From assembly GCA_964539135.1 (NCBI GenBank), contig CAZIFG010000010.1, positions 1-57,801 on the forward strand: a stretch of DNA of 57,801 bases, given 5' to 3'. Source of the stretch: CAZIFG01 sp964539135. Its GTDB lineage: Bacteria; Margulisbacteria; Marinamargulisbacteria; GCA-2716485; CAZIFG01. Below the pieces are notes generated by a model that saw only the letters and a program-made list of their open reading frames with translations, had not been told where the DNA came from and searched no databases. Below are positions 41,666 to 51,693 of the stretch, one piece after another (positions within the stretch are counted from its first letter, which is position 1; each line of letters begins with the position of its first letter). A program made the position numbers and the translations under genes.

Positions 41666-42480
41666 ACAGAAATTCCTGAAAAAAACGCCTTCAATTCAAA
41701 AGCAACACACTCCGGCGATTCATCCGCAACAAAGTGCCCCACAGTTTCAAGTTCAGTCACTTTCGCCTGAGGAAAAATCTGAATCCAACGCATTAAATTC
41801 TGAATGGAAATAAATGGATCCGCCTTCCCCCAAATAATCTGAACAGGAATACGACACTCATTCAAAGCCGCGGACTTTTTCCAAGCCAAATGATCAAAAT
41901 CAAAAAGCGCATGAAGAAATCCAATCGTGCCAGATCGTTCTCGTCGTGTAGGAAACATCGACATAAAATGCGCATGCCGTTCTGTTATCAAAGGCGCATA
42001 ACTCCCCCAGGCCATTTTCAACAAAACCCTCGCACTAAAATTAAAATACCGATACAAAAACACCATAAAACCCGTGGAAAATAAAATTTTTTGAATACGA
42101 AGCTCAGGCTGAGTTTCAACAAGCGGCCAATACCAGGAGTTTAAAATCGTCAAACTTAGAATCTCAAATTCAGGATCTTCTAACAAAGGGAGCGCAATCA
42201 CACCCCCAAAATCATGAACAACCAAATGGAAGGTCTTCACCCCATGATTCATCAGCGTTGCTCTAAAACGCCGCTGATGCGCATCTAAAGAATAATCTCC
42301 CCTAAAGGGTTTAGGAGAATGTCCAAACCCCAAATGATCAATTTGTATACAACGATAATACGACTCAAGAAAAGAAATAACGGCATCATACTCCCCTGAA
42401 TACGTGGGGGTCCCATGTGAAAACACAACAGCCGGACCAGAGCCTTTAGCGTTAAATTGGAGAGGTTCATCTTGTGTCAT
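41644..42480 (-). CDS. Alpha/beta-hydrolase, haloalkane dehalogenase/epoxide hydrolase-like
   Basis: 278 aa with the alpha/beta-hydrolase fold: VVFSHGTPTYSGEYD (oxyanion hole), IQIDHLGFGHSPKP, the nucleophile elbow FHLVVHDFGGVIALP (Asp as nucleophile, as in dehalogenases), IWGKADPFISIQ and TVGHFVADESP (catalytic His). The Asp nucleophile suggests dehalogenase or epoxide hydrolase chemistry, but the substrate is unknown. The last seven residues and stop lie inside the tRNA-Leu gene. Confidence 0.85.
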   Translation of the reverse strand: MTQDEPLQFNAKGSGPAVVFSHGTPTYSGEYDAVISFLESYYRCIQIDHLGFGHSPKPFRGDYSLDAHQRRFRATLMNHGVKTFHLVVHDFGGVIALPLLEDPEFEILSLTILNSWYWPLVETQPELRIQKILFSTGFMVFLYRYFNFSARVLLKMAWGSYAPLITERHAHFMSMFPTRRERSGTIGFLHALFDFDHLAWKKSAALNECRIPVQIIWGKADPFISIQNLMRWIQIFPQAKVTELETVGHFVADESPECVAFELKAFFSGISVGAEDRT

Positions 42481-42589
42481 ACGTTAAAATCTCCCATAAA
42501 AAAAGAATACGCCTCGATAAAAACAGGGTCACTCTAAACAATTATAAAAGAAAGATAAAAAAATCCTACTCCTAAAAATAAGCCCATGC

Positions 42590-42595
42590 TAAACT
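42590..42595 (+). promoter_or_regulatory. -10 box before the phosphomutase, leaderless
   Basis: TAAACT followed by TCTAAC and ATG 42602; the -35 region is weak. No Shine-Dalgarno is present. Confidence 0.35.
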
Positions 42596-42601
42596 TCTAA
42601 C

Positions 42602-44071
42602 ATGACAGCCATTCAATTTGGAACTTCCGGACATAGGGGGATTTATCCCTCAACATTTACAAAAGAACACGTTGTCGCCATTGCACAGGCCGTCAGCATG
42701 ATCTTAAAAGAAAACACCCCTCATCCCAAAATTGTCATTGGCTATGACCCCAGAAAGGGAAATGACCCCCCAAAAAAAGAAGGGTCCTTAACACATGCCT
42801 TAGTGGAAACACTCACCACACAAGGAATTGAAGTGTTCATCACAGAAAGCTATTGTCCAACGCCTATTGTTTCATGGCTCATTACAAAAAAAGGCTATGA
42901 CGGCGGATTTATTTTAACCGCATCCCACAATCCCCCTGCCTATAATGGATTAAAATTCAACCCAAAAAACGGAGCCCCTGCCCCCAGTGAACTGACACAA
43001 AAAATTGAAACACTGGCCAATACATATTTAAAAACGCCACCACCCTCTCCCACTCTTCCTCCCAAACAAGAGCAAATCATCGCCCCCATTTCGGAGTTTA
43101 TAGAACACCTCTACACACTCATTAACACCCTTTTAAAGATCAACACCTTAAACGTTCAAACAGATACCCTCTGCATTGATGTTCGCCATGGTGCTTGTGG
43201 CGAAACCTGGCAAAAAATAGCCCAAAAATGGGGATTCAAGGCCCATATTTTAAATGAAACCCCTCGATCCGATTTTGGCAATCAAGACCCAAACCCTACA
43301 AAAGAAAGCAATTTAGACACATTACGAACACACATAAAATCCCATAAAAGCCTCATGGGCATTGCCAATGATCCCGATGGCGACCGCCATGTCATTTTAG
43401 ACGAAACAGGCGCCCTCTTATCTCCAGAAGAAACCGCTGTGATCATCGCAGACGCACTCTCCCCCTCTGGAAAATTAAGCGGCATTGTCACAACACTCGC
43501 ATCCTCAAAACGCATCGAAATCGCCTGTAAACGATTGGGCATTCAAAAAGAGGAAACCGCTGTAGGATTCAAATATTTTGCACCGTTTTTAGAAGCGTGC
43601 AAGGCCAAAAACACCCTTGGAATAGGCGTTGAAAGTTCCGGAGGCATGAGTATTTCCTCTCATACTTTAGAAAAATGTGGATTTTTACCGCCTTTGCTCT
43701 TACTCGCCATCAGTAAACTACAAAACATCCCGATTTCACAGCTAAAAGCCAACAGTCTAAAACAAGATGGCCGCCTCTATTTTAAAGAAGAAGAATATCT
43801 ATTTGAGCCCCATCAAAAAGAAAATTTAGTTCAAAATCTTAAAACAGCCACAATAGAAACCCTTCAAAAAGAAAGTCCACTCCCTGTCATATCCTTAAAC
43901 CAAAAAGACGGATTAAAGCTCGAATTTCCTGAAAATCAATGGCTGCTAATTCGACTCTCCGGAACAGAACCACTGGCGCGATTATACGTAGAAAGCCCTT
44001 CAGACACTCAAAGCGATCAACTGCTAGCACTGGCTAAAACCCTTATAAACACCTTCCTGAAATCTGCATAA
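42602..44071 (+). CDS. Phosphoglucomutase/phosphomannomutase family protein
   Basis: 489-aa alpha-D-phosphohexomutase: substrate-phosphate motif FGTSGHRGI at the start, catalytic serine loop ILTASHNPPAYNGLKF (phosphoserine near residue 106), metal loop IANDPDGDRHVI, sugar loop GVESSGGMSI and the C-terminal RLSGTEPLARLYVES. It interconverts hexose 1- and 6-phosphates for LPS, glycogen or nucleotide-sugar synthesis. The exact sugar cannot be told. Confidence 0.92.
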   Translation: MTAIQFGTSGHRGIYPSTFTKEHVVAIAQAVSMILKENTPHPKIVIGYDPRKGNDPPKKEGSLTHALVETLTTQGIEVFITESYCPTPIVSWLITKKGYDGGFILTASHNPPAYNGLKFNPKNGAPAPSELTQKIETLANTYLKTPPPSPTLPPKQEQIIAPISEFIEHLYTLINTLLKINTLNVQTDTLCIDVRHGACGETWQKIAQKWGFKAHILNETPRSDFGNQDPNPTKESNLDTLRTHIKSHKSLMGIANDPDGDRHVILDETGALLSPEETAVIIADALSPSGKLSGIVTTLASSKRIEIACKRLGIQKEETAVGFKYFAPFLEACKAKNTLGIGVESSGGMSISSHTLEKCGFLPPLLLLAISKLQNIPISQLKANSLKQDGRLYFKEEEYLFEPHQKENLVQNLKTATIETLQKESPLPVISLNQKDGLKLEFPENQWLLIRLSGTEPLARLYVESPSDTQSDQLLALAKTLINTFLKSA

Positions 44072-44101
44072 GTCCTTAAGATGGAAGTGCCCCAAGATAA
44101 A

Positions 44102-45295
44102 TTAGGGAAGTAAAGCTAAAAGTCCTCGTCTGTCTAAATCGGTTAAAAGAAAAAACGCCGATAAACGACCATAATCCGCAAAAAAATACATTTTAAGAAG
44201 CGGATCCAAGTCTAAAACAGTATCCGTCTCGAAAAAGGCCGCTTGTAATTTAAGTTTATAGGTCTGGCGAACGTGCATTTCATGACGAGCATCTTCATAC
44301 CGTTCCAATTGAAAATCACCATAAGATTCAATAGACTCCAACCTCGAAACAAGATACTCCACCTTACGATCGGTTTCCAAAGAAGGCTCATAATAGCCCC
44401 GAATAAAAGTTTCTAAAATATTTTCTTTCAATTTTAAACGTTTCAAAGTCTCCAAATACACCTCAAAAAACAAGGTTTTACGGTGAGTCAAAACAGACGC
44501 TTCGGAACCATCTAAGAACAACCAGCTATACTCCGCCATCCCCCCTGCCAAATAGCGAGACACCCAATCTTCATTATCTCGCCAAAACAAATAAGAGACA
44601 TCAATGGGAAGTAACTTCCCCGCTTTAAAAATATAGTTATCAAAATGCCGATCACCACGACCTAAAACATCACCAAGCGCGGCATGTCGAGCAAGTTCCA
44701 CAATCAAATCATCCGATAAAGGCACGCCCCTTTCCAGCCATTGCCCTACGGTAGGCCCCTCTAGAAAATCTGAAATATCCCAAAAGCCCTGCTCATTTTT
44801 AAAACTATACGACGCATAAGAAGCCCATCCAATATGGGCCAAAAGCGCTGTATAAAAAGTCTGATGAGACACATCTCGTTTTTTAATGACCCAAGCCTTT
44901 CCCTCAATAAAAACCTTATAAATCGAATGTCCCATCCCAATATCTTCAATAGACTCAATCGCATCTAAAACCGCCTCTCCAGATAAGGACGAATGAAAGG
45001 CCACATGAGACAAAGAAAAAACACCCGAATATCGCAACTTATCTTTTAAGATGGCCTGCCGCTGTTCAAAAGGCAATCCATTCAAAATAAAGCGACGCAA
45101 AGCCACATGAACAGGCCCAAATAAAACCCCTTCTCCTTTAATTTTATTTAAAGAAACCACAAAAGAAAACGGCGATTCAATATCAGATTTTACAGACTCA
45201 AAAGAAAGCGGTAAAAAACCAAGTTCAGGAACACAATATTCATTAAACAAATCCACTGCAAATTGAATATGCGTAACAAAATCCTTACTGGTCAT
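44102..45295 (-). CDS. PI3/PI4-kinase-like protein
   Basis: 397 aa. The C-terminal half contains GDVLGRGDRHFDNYIF (about 205-220) followed by KLLPIDVSYLFW, which resembles the catalytic loop GxGDRHxxN and the DFG-like metal site of the PI3/PI4-kinase superfamily; KVFIEGKAWVIKKR could hold the ATP-binding lysine. The N-terminal 120 residues are of unknown fold. Bacterial members include effectors that act on host lipids or proteins and housekeeping protein kinases. It overlaps nnrD by 11 bp and is the last gene of the acn-gltX-nnrD group. Confidence 0.6.
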   Translation of the reverse strand: MTSKDFVTHIQFAVDLFNEYCVPELGFLPLSFESVKSDIESPFSFVVSLNKIKGEGVLFGPVHVALRRFILNGLPFEQRQAILKDKLRYSGVFSLSHVAFHSSLSGEAVLDAIESIEDIGMGHSIYKVFIEGKAWVIKKRDVSHQTFYTALLAHIGWASYASYSFKNEQGFWDISDFLEGPTVGQWLERGVPLSDDLIVELARHAALGDVLGRGDRHFDNYIFKAGKLLPIDVSYLFWRDNEDWVSRYLAGGMAEYSWLFLDGSEASVLTHRKTLFFEVYLETLKRLKLKENILETFIRGYYEPSLETDRKVEYLVSRLESIESYGDFQLERYEDARHEMHVRQTYKLKLQAAFFETDTVLDLDPLLKMYFFADYGRLSAFFLLTDLDRRGLLALLP

Positions 45296-46166
45296 CAGAA
45301 AGCTCCGAATCCGAAGAAAGGGCTGTCAAAACCTCTGGAATACAATCCAACAAATCCGATGCCATCAAGGCATTACCTTCCCAATCATAGGCATAATCAC
45401 CTGCCTGACCATGAATTTGAACGCCCAAACAAGCCGCCTCATAAGGTTTTAATCCTTGCCCAATGAACCCCGCAATAAGTCCAGTTAAAACATCACCAGA
45501 ACCGGCGGTGGCCATGCCTGAATTGCCCGTATCATTCACAAAACAAGCATCTGAAGACGCAACAACAGTCCCTTTACCTTTCAAAATCACAATCTGTCTC
45601 GTACGTTCTGCTGCGTTCAAGGCCAATTGAAGCCGAGACTCTTCATCTTTAAAATCAGCCCCTTTGGATAAATCTGGAAACAAACGCTTAAATTCTCCAA
45701 CATGGGGCGTTAAAACACAGGTGTTTTCAGGATAAACCGACCAATCAAACGCTGGAATCAAGCCATCCGCATCAATCACTTTAAGCATATTAAACAGTAA
45801 ACGCTCCTGATACAAAGCTTTCAAACACGCACGAACACTCTCTCGATTTCCAAGACCGGGGCCAATAGCCACCACATCCGGATAACTGTCTTTAAGAACC
45901 TTTAAAATAGAAGGCAAGGATGCCGGATCTAAGCATCCCTCTAAATCTGGAATGGCATGAACCATTAATTCAGGATAAGTGACATTAATAGTCCCTTGCC
46001 CCAATGGCACTGTAAGTAAAGAAACAGCCCCTGCCCCCGAACGCAAAACAGCCAAACTGGTCAAAACAGAAGCCCCAAGCATCACATTGGATCCAGCAAG
46101 AACAGCAACGTGCCCCACCTCTCCTTTATGCGCAAACTCAGAACGAGAAAGCAAGAGATTCAACAT
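45285..46166 (-). CDS. nnrD: ADP-dependent NAD(P)H-hydrate dehydratase
   Basis: Repairs hydrated NAD(P)H. 293-aa ribokinase-fold protein: GEVGHVAVLAGSNVMLGA, VVAIGPGLGNRESVRA, DADGLIPAF, VLTPHVGEFKRLFP, VILKGKGTVVASSD and the signature NDTGNSGMATAGSGDVLTG. It is the dehydratase domain only; the epimerase domain (NnrE) that is often fused is absent. GGGAGG precedes the ATG. It begins 18 bp after gltX. Confidence 0.92.
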   Translation of the reverse strand: MLNLLLSRSEFAHKGEVGHVAVLAGSNVMLGASVLTSLAVLRSGAGAVSLLTVPLGQGTINVTYPELMVHAIPDLEGCLDPASLPSILKVLKDSYPDVVAIGPGLGNRESVRACLKALYQERLLFNMLKVIDADGLIPAFDWSVYPENTCVLTPHVGEFKRLFPDLSKGADFKDEESRLQLALNAAERTRQIVILKGKGTVVASSDACFVNDTGNSGMATAGSGDVLTGLIAGFIGQGLKPYEAACLGVQIHGQAGDYAYDWEGNALMASDLLDCIPEVLTALSSDSELSDDQ

Positions 46167-46184
46167 CCGCTAAATGCCTCCCAA

Positions 46185-47633
46185 CTATAAAAGAGATCGC
46201 ACAAAAGCCAAACGATAAAGGACTTTTTCTAGGCCAAATACAGAAACGATATCCCCCAAATGAGGGCCCGAGCCTTCCGCAGTTAACAACAATCGAACCG
46301 GTTTAAAAATGTGACCTTTTCCAAATTGTGTTTGAGTTCCAATGGCTGTTAAAATATCCGAAATATCCTCACTCAAAAGCTGAGAACGGCCTTCAACCTC
46401 CTGAGCAAAAAGACGCATCACAGTCTTATGATCTTCCGTAAGGCTTAAGGCTTTAAATTTATCCTGATACATCGCATCTGAATCCGTGTAAATCCCTAAA
46501 AACCCATTAATATCAGATAAAACACCTAAATTGCCTTTAACAGACAAAAGGGCTTGATCTTGCTGAGAGTGAGAATATACAGACAGTCCAGAAAGGCATG
46601 CCTCCGAAACAAAGGGCCTCACTTGATTCAAAAAATCCCCATCAGAAAGAGCCCGAATATATTGACCATTCATCCAAGTTAACTTGACCAAATCAAAAAC
46701 AGCATTGGACTTAGACACTCTATCCAAACTAAACCGCTCAATTAAGGTCTCTCGTGAAAAAAGTTCTTGTTCAGAATCTGGAGACCATCCCAAAAGGGTT
46801 AAAAAATTAAAAAAAGCATCACTTAAAAAGCCTTGATCTCGATATTCAGATACACTCGTAGCCCCATGTCGTTTAGAAAGTTTCGAGCGATCCTGACCTA
46901 AAATCATCGGAAGATGCGCAAAATGAGGGCGAGCCTCCCCCAAAGCATCAAATAAAGCCAATTGACGGGGCATATTCGAAATATGATCTTCTCCACGAAT
47001 CACATGCGTAATCGCCATCAAAATATCATCAACCACAACCGCAAAATTATAAGTGGGCATCCCATCCGATTTCATAATCACAAAATCTGAAAACAAGCTC
47101 AAATCAAAAGACATGTCGCCCCGAATCAAATCCGTGTAAGTCGCTGTTCCAGCAAGCGGCATCGCAAAGCGATAAGTAAAAGACTCAGAAGACTCCAAAA
47201 GTGCCTCAACTGTATCCTTAGGAAGATGCTTACACCGGCGAGAATACACATAAGGTCTAGATTCATCTTTAGCCAATTCTCGTTCTTTTTCCAAATCATC
47301 ATCCGAACAAAAACAAGGATACACAAGCCCTAAATCCATAAGCTTTTGTAAATAGGTTTGATAAATACCCTGATCCAACCGTTCTGACTGGCGATAAGGG
47401 CCATAGTCTCCCCCCACCAGGGGGCCCTCGTCATGAGTGAGGCCCATCCAATCCAAACCTTCAAAAATAGAAGTTTCGTATTCTGGTTTAGACCGTTCCC
47501 TATCGGTATCCTCAATACGCAATACACAAACGCCTTGATGATGACGTGCAAACAGCCACGTAAACAATGCTGTTCTTAAAGTCCCAATATGTAAATTACC
47601 CGTAGGCGAAGGTGCAAAACGAACACGAACCAT
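46185..47633 (-). CDS. gltX: Glutamyl-tRNA synthetase
   Basis: Charges tRNA-Glu. 482 aa, class I: RFAPSPTGNLHIGTLRTALF (HIGH-like HIGT), LRIEDTDRERS, RGEDHISNMPRQLALFDAL, KLSKRHGATSV (KMSKS-like) and a C-terminal anticodon-binding domain. GGAG lies before the ATG. It lies 14 bp after the aconitase gene in the same operon. Confidence 0.95.
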   Translation of the reverse strand: MVRVRFAPSPTGNLHIGTLRTALFTWLFARHHQGVCVLRIEDTDRERSKPEYETSIFEGLDWMGLTHDEGPLVGGDYGPYRQSERLDQGIYQTYLQKLMDLGLVYPCFCSDDDLEKERELAKDESRPYVYSRRCKHLPKDTVEALLESSESFTYRFAMPLAGTATYTDLIRGDMSFDLSLFSDFVIMKSDGMPTYNFAVVVDDILMAITHVIRGEDHISNMPRQLALFDALGEARPHFAHLPMILGQDRSKLSKRHGATSVSEYRDQGFLSDAFFNFLTLLGWSPDSEQELFSRETLIERFSLDRVSKSNAVFDLVKLTWMNGQYIRALSDGDFLNQVRPFVSEACLSGLSVYSHSQQDQALLSVKGNLGVLSDINGFLGIYTDSDAMYQDKFKALSLTEDHKTVMRLFAQEVEGRSQLLSEDISDILTAIGTQTQFGKGHIFKPVRLLLTAEGSGPHLGDIVSVFGLEKVLYRLAFVRSLL

Positions 47634-47647
47634 AATTAAACTCCATT

Positions 47648-49915
47648 CTATTGATAAACAGCCTGTTGCTTAATAAGGTTTAAAGCAGATCCAGCCTTAA
47701 ACCAATCAATTTGAATCTGGTTATACGTATGTTTAAGGGGCAATCGACTAACTGTTCCATCAACATGGGTCGCAACCAAAACAACAGAAGAGCCAGGCGC
47801 AAGGGTTTCAATCCCTTCTAAAGACAGTAAATCCTCTTCTTGGACCTTATCGTAATCTGTTTTAGATGAAAAAGTAAAGGCCAAAACCCCTTGTTTTTTC
47901 AAATTGGTTTCATGAATACGCGCAAAAGAATTCACAATGACCGCCTTGACGCCTAAATGACGAGGCTCCATCGCGGCATGTTCCCGAGAAGAACCTTCCC
48001 CATAATTCTCATCTCCAATCACAAGAGTGCCTATCCCTTCTTTTTGATACAAACGGGCAGAATCAGGTACGGCCCCATAAGTACCGGTAATCATATTTTT
48101 AACGGTATTGGTTTTATCATTAAAGGCATTCACCGCACCAATCAACAAATTATTGGAAATATTATCCAAATGACCTCTATATTTAAGCCAAGATCCTGCC
48201 ATAGAAATATGATCTGTAGTACATTTTCCTTTTGCCTTAATCAACAAACGCAAGCCCGTTAACGGCTTACCATCCCAAGGCGCAAAATTATCCAAAAGTT
48301 GAAGGCGATCAGATGTAGGACTCACCAAAACCTGAACAGCGCTGCCATCTTCAGGCGGTGCTACATAACCAGAATCTTCAACAGAAAATCCTTTCACTGG
48401 TAATTCTCGACCAACCGGAGGATCCAAACGAACCGCCACGCCCTCTTCATTGATAAGGGTATCTGTCATGGGATTAAACGTTAAATCGCCTGAAAGCACA
48501 AAAGCCGTCACAATTTCAGGAGACGCAACAAAAGAATGTGTATTGGAAAGACCATCATTACGCTTGGCAAAATTACGATTAAAAGAGGTAATAATCGAAT
48601 TGGGCGTATCTCCCGCCGAACGGTGTCTGGACCATTGACCAATACAAGGACCGCAAGCATTGGCAAGCACAACGCCTCCCATAGTTGTAAAGTCCGCCAA
48701 CTGTCCATCTCGTTCTACCGTAAATCGCACCTGCTCCGAACCCGGTGTAATCGTAAATTCTGCCTTAGATTTGAGCTTTTTCTGAACCGCTTGGCGCGCC
48801 AAAGACGCGGCTCTATCCAAATCTTCATAAGACGAATTCGTACACGATCCAATTAAACCCACCTCCAAAACAGCCGGATAATTTTGAGACTTAACCGCTG
48901 CCGCAAACTGAGACAAAGGCCAAGCTTTATCCGGTGTAAAGGGCCCATTAACATAAGGTTCTAAAGTGGAAAGATTAATTTCAATAATCTGATCAAAGTA
49001 AAGGGATGGATTCGATTCTACATCAGGATCTGCTTGTAAAGAAACAGCATGCTGATCGGCCAAATCCGCCACTTCAGATCGCCCTGTAGATCTTAAATAA
49101 TCCCCCATCTTGGCATCATAGGGAAAAAGAGACGTTGTCGCGCCAATTTCAGCACCCATATTACAAATCGTACCTTTTCCGGTGCAAGATAAAGACCGAG
49201 CCCCTTCCCCAAAATACTCCACAATGGCATCGGTTCCCCCTTTTACCGTGAGTAACCCCGCTAAATGCAAAATCACATCTTTCGCAGAGGTCCATCCTGA
49301 AAGTTTCCCCGTCAATTTAACGCCAATTAAACGCGGAAATTTAAGTTCCCACGGCATACCCGCCATCACATCCACTGCATCAGCACCCCCAACACCAATG
49401 GCCACCATGCCCAAACCGCCTGCATTCACGGTGTGGGAATCCGTCCCTATCATCATCCCGCCAGGAAAAGCATAATTTTCAAGCACCACCTGATGAATAA
49501 TTCCGGCACCCGGTTTCCAAAACCCAATCCCATATTTATTGGAAATCGAAGATAAAAAGTCATAGACCTCTTTATTGGTACCCAGTGCTTTTTCTAAATC
49601 TTCAGTAGCACCAAACTCTGCTTGAATCAAATGATCACAATGAACAGTAGAAGGCACAGAAACGCGGCTTTGCCCCGCTTGCATAAACTGCAACAAGGCC
49701 ATTTGAGCTGTAGCATCCTGCATGGCCACACGATCCGGATTAAAAAAAACATAGGACTCCCCACGTTGAAAAGGAGCATTCGGCAAAGATTCACTTAAAT
49801 GCGCGTATAAAATTTTCTCCGTAAGCGTCATAGGTCGATTTAAAAGCTGACGCGCCGCTTTAATTTTTTCATCCATAGTCGCGTAAACAGACTGAATCAT
49901 CGTGAGGTCAAACAT
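47648..49915 (-). CDS. acn: Aconitate hydratase, mitochondrial-like type
   Basis: TCA-cycle conversion of citrate to isocitrate through a 4Fe-4S cluster. 755 aa, with GTDSHTVNAGGLGM, LIGSCTNSSYEDL (first cluster Cys), NACGPCIGQW (the two further cluster Cys), SFNRNFAKRNDG and the swivel domain GDENYGEGSSREHAAMEPR. Length and motifs fit the mitochondrial/Bacteroidetes-like family rather than AcnA (about 890 aa) or AcnB. AAGGAG precedes the ATG. Confidence 0.94.
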   Translation of the reverse strand: MFDLTMIQSVYATMDEKIKAARQLLNRPMTLTEKILYAHLSESLPNAPFQRGESYVFFNPDRVAMQDATAQMALLQFMQAGQSRVSVPSTVHCDHLIQAEFGATEDLEKALGTNKEVYDFLSSISNKYGIGFWKPGAGIIHQVVLENYAFPGGMMIGTDSHTVNAGGLGMVAIGVGGADAVDVMAGMPWELKFPRLIGVKLTGKLSGWTSAKDVILHLAGLLTVKGGTDAIVEYFGEGARSLSCTGKGTICNMGAEIGATTSLFPYDAKMGDYLRSTGRSEVADLADQHAVSLQADPDVESNPSLYFDQIIEINLSTLEPYVNGPFTPDKAWPLSQFAAAVKSQNYPAVLEVGLIGSCTNSSYEDLDRAASLARQAVQKKLKSKAEFTITPGSEQVRFTVERDGQLADFTTMGGVVLANACGPCIGQWSRHRSAGDTPNSIITSFNRNFAKRNDGLSNTHSFVASPEIVTAFVLSGDLTFNPMTDTLINEEGVAVRLDPPVGRELPVKGFSVEDSGYVAPPEDGSAVQVLVSPTSDRLQLLDNFAPWDGKPLTGLRLLIKAKGKCTTDHISMAGSWLKYRGHLDNISNNLLIGAVNAFNDKTNTVKNMITGTYGAVPDSARLYQKEGIGTLVIGDENYGEGSSREHAAMEPRHLGVKAVIVNSFARIHETNLKKQGVLAFTFSSKTDYDKVQEEDLLSLEGIETLAPGSSVVLVATHVDGTVSRLPLKHTYNQIQIDWFKAGSALNLIKQQAVYQ

Positions 49916-49998
49916 AAAAATACTCCTTATTGATTAAAAGGTGAAAAACCGTTGATTAGTATACCATCCAGAAAAAAAAAGAGAAACCTAAAAGGCCC

Positions 49999-50880
49999 TT
50001 ATATCATTGACTGAACCAAGCCATTAAGACTCAACTCACAAGGCGTAATTTCAATAGGCGGCACACGACTCAAAGCAGTAAATGCTGCCGTATCAACAGG
50101 ATCAGAATCTACAAAAAGGCGTGCATTAACATAGCTTAAAAAAACATCCCACAATTTCAATTCAGATTCAATATCCAGCGGATTCTTGGGAAAATCAACC
50201 GTTAAAAACTGATACAAAAGAAAATATAATTTGGAGAGATAGATATCAAAATCAGCCGTTAAACCCAATTTAGCGTCTAAATTTTCAAAAAAGTCGCCAA
50301 CAGATTTTTCATTAAAAGCAGAACCTAAAAGTCTATTAATATGGGGTTGAAAAAGATCATGAATCTCAGACCGACAGTAGGAATCAGGCACAACAGAAAA
50401 CACATCCGGTGAAAGCCCAACTACGCGATTTATATCCGAAGAAAATAAGGCTTTAACCTCATACCCAAACTGATATAAAATCGCCAAAACTGTCTCTTGA
50501 AATTGTGTCGCCAAAATTTCAACCTGGATATCCGATTTATTCAAAGCTAAAACAAAACGACACAAGGTATCCCCTGATTCAAATAAAGAAAAGCGCTCAC
50601 CCTTGGCACCATAAAAATCCCACAGATCCCCCCAATCCTTAGCAGACATGCAACGAGAGGTCGGCGAATCAAAATAAAAGTCCCGCCGGCTATCTGCCCT
50701 AAACACACAAGAATCAAATCCCAAGGATAAAATAGATTGCCTCTGTTTTTTCAACACCTCTGCAATAAAAACAGCCTTATCTTCAACGGTTCCATAAGAA
50801 AGTGACACAAGTTTAAAAATGAACCAGGCACTATCTTCAGGTTTTACATAAGAAAGAGAAACACGTTTAAAATTAATCAT
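49999..50880 (-). CDS. Unknown 293-aa protein with duplicated N-terminus
   Basis: The N-terminus contains a tandem duplication: INFKRVSLSYVKPEDSAWFI and IFKLVSLSYGTVEDKAVFI. The rest is a soluble, mixed alpha/beta protein with no motif I recognise (GRRDFYFDSPTSRCMSAKDW, SDINRVVGLSPDVF). Family unknown. It stands between acn and rsmA. The upstream region is very AT-rich; the start is not supported by a Shine-Dalgarno. Confidence 0.6.
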   Translation of the reverse strand: MINFKRVSLSYVKPEDSAWFIFKLVSLSYGTVEDKAVFIAEVLKKQRQSILSLGFDSCVFRADSRRDFYFDSPTSRCMSAKDWGDLWDFYGAKGERFSLFESGDTLCRFVLALNKSDIQVEILATQFQETVLAILYQFGYEVKALFSSDINRVVGLSPDVFSVVPDSYCRSEIHDLFQPHINRLLGSAFNEKSVGDFFENLDAKLGLTADFDIYLSKLYFLLYQFLTVDFPKNPLDIESELKLWDVFLSYVNARLFVDSDPVDTAAFTALSRVPPIEITPCELSLNGLVQSMI

Positions 50881-50913
50881 AATATATAAATATTATATTA
50901 AAAATGAAAAAAA

Positions 50914-51693
50914 TTAAACAAAAATAAACTTAGCTATATCTTGGTACAAGACCAAAAACTCCGCCAAAGAAAGCATTTCTCCGCGTCTTTTGCCATGTTC
51001 ACGCACAAAAGGGGTGTCTTTAAATGCCGGATCCAATTTCAAATAGGGCGTTTTAGAAAGGGCACTCGCCAGGGGTTTTCGTCGCCCCCAAAACACCGAA
51101 CGCACCATATTAAAAAAAGACTCATCTTCAAAAGAAGGAACCTCCACTTTAGGAACAAGTTCAATAACCGCCGAATCCACTTTAGGAACGGGCAAAAAAC
51201 AGGTTTTAGACACCTTAAATAAAAAACGAACCTCATAAAAAAAAGACGTATAGACACTCAAAGAGGTATATAAAGGATCTCCAGGAGGCGCAACCAGCTT
51301 ATCCGCAAATTCTTTTTGAACCATAATAATAGCCCGTTTAATCTGAGACCGATGGTCAATCAAACGCTTAATGATTTTAGCCGAAATATAATACGGAATA
51401 TTCGCAACAACTGTCATAGGCGAAGGAACAAGACCAAAATCAAAGTCCAAAACATCCTGATGAAAAAATTGAATAGAGGCATCTGGCAAACGGTCCTTGG
51501 TTTTTTCAATACAAACAGGATCCAATTCCACAACAGACATTTGCTTTGTTTTTTCCTGTAAAAAAACCGTTAAATCCCCTGCCCCACATCCAATTTCCAA
51601 AACAAAATCGGCATCAGAAAGTGCCGCTGCCTCGATAATTTTGCGACAAATATTCGCATCTTTTAAAAAAACCTGGCCCAGCCTATGTCCCAT
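50914..51693 (-). CDS. rsmA: 16S rRNA dimethyladenosine transferase RsmA (KsgA)
   Basis: Dimethylates A1518 and A1519 of 16S rRNA late in 30S assembly. 259 aa: LGQVFLKDANICRKIIEAA, VLEIGCGAGDLTVFL (SAM site), VVANIPYYISAKIIKRLI (motif IV NIPY), VQKEFADKLVAPPGDPLY and CFLPVPKVDSAVIEL. It begins directly after the pdxA stop codon, the classical pdxA-rsmA pair. Confidence 0.95.
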   Translation of the reverse strand: MGHRLGQVFLKDANICRKIIEAAALSDADFVLEIGCGAGDLTVFLQEKTKQMSVVELDPVCIEKTKDRLPDASIQFFHQDVLDFDFGLVPSPMTVVANIPYYISAKIIKRLIDHRSQIKRAIIMVQKEFADKLVAPPGDPLYTSLSVYTSFFYEVRFLFKVSKTCFLPVPKVDSAVIELVPKVEVPSFEDESFFNMVRSVFWGRRKPLASALSKTPYLKLDPAFKDTPFVREHGKRRGEMLSLAEFLVLYQDIAKFIFV

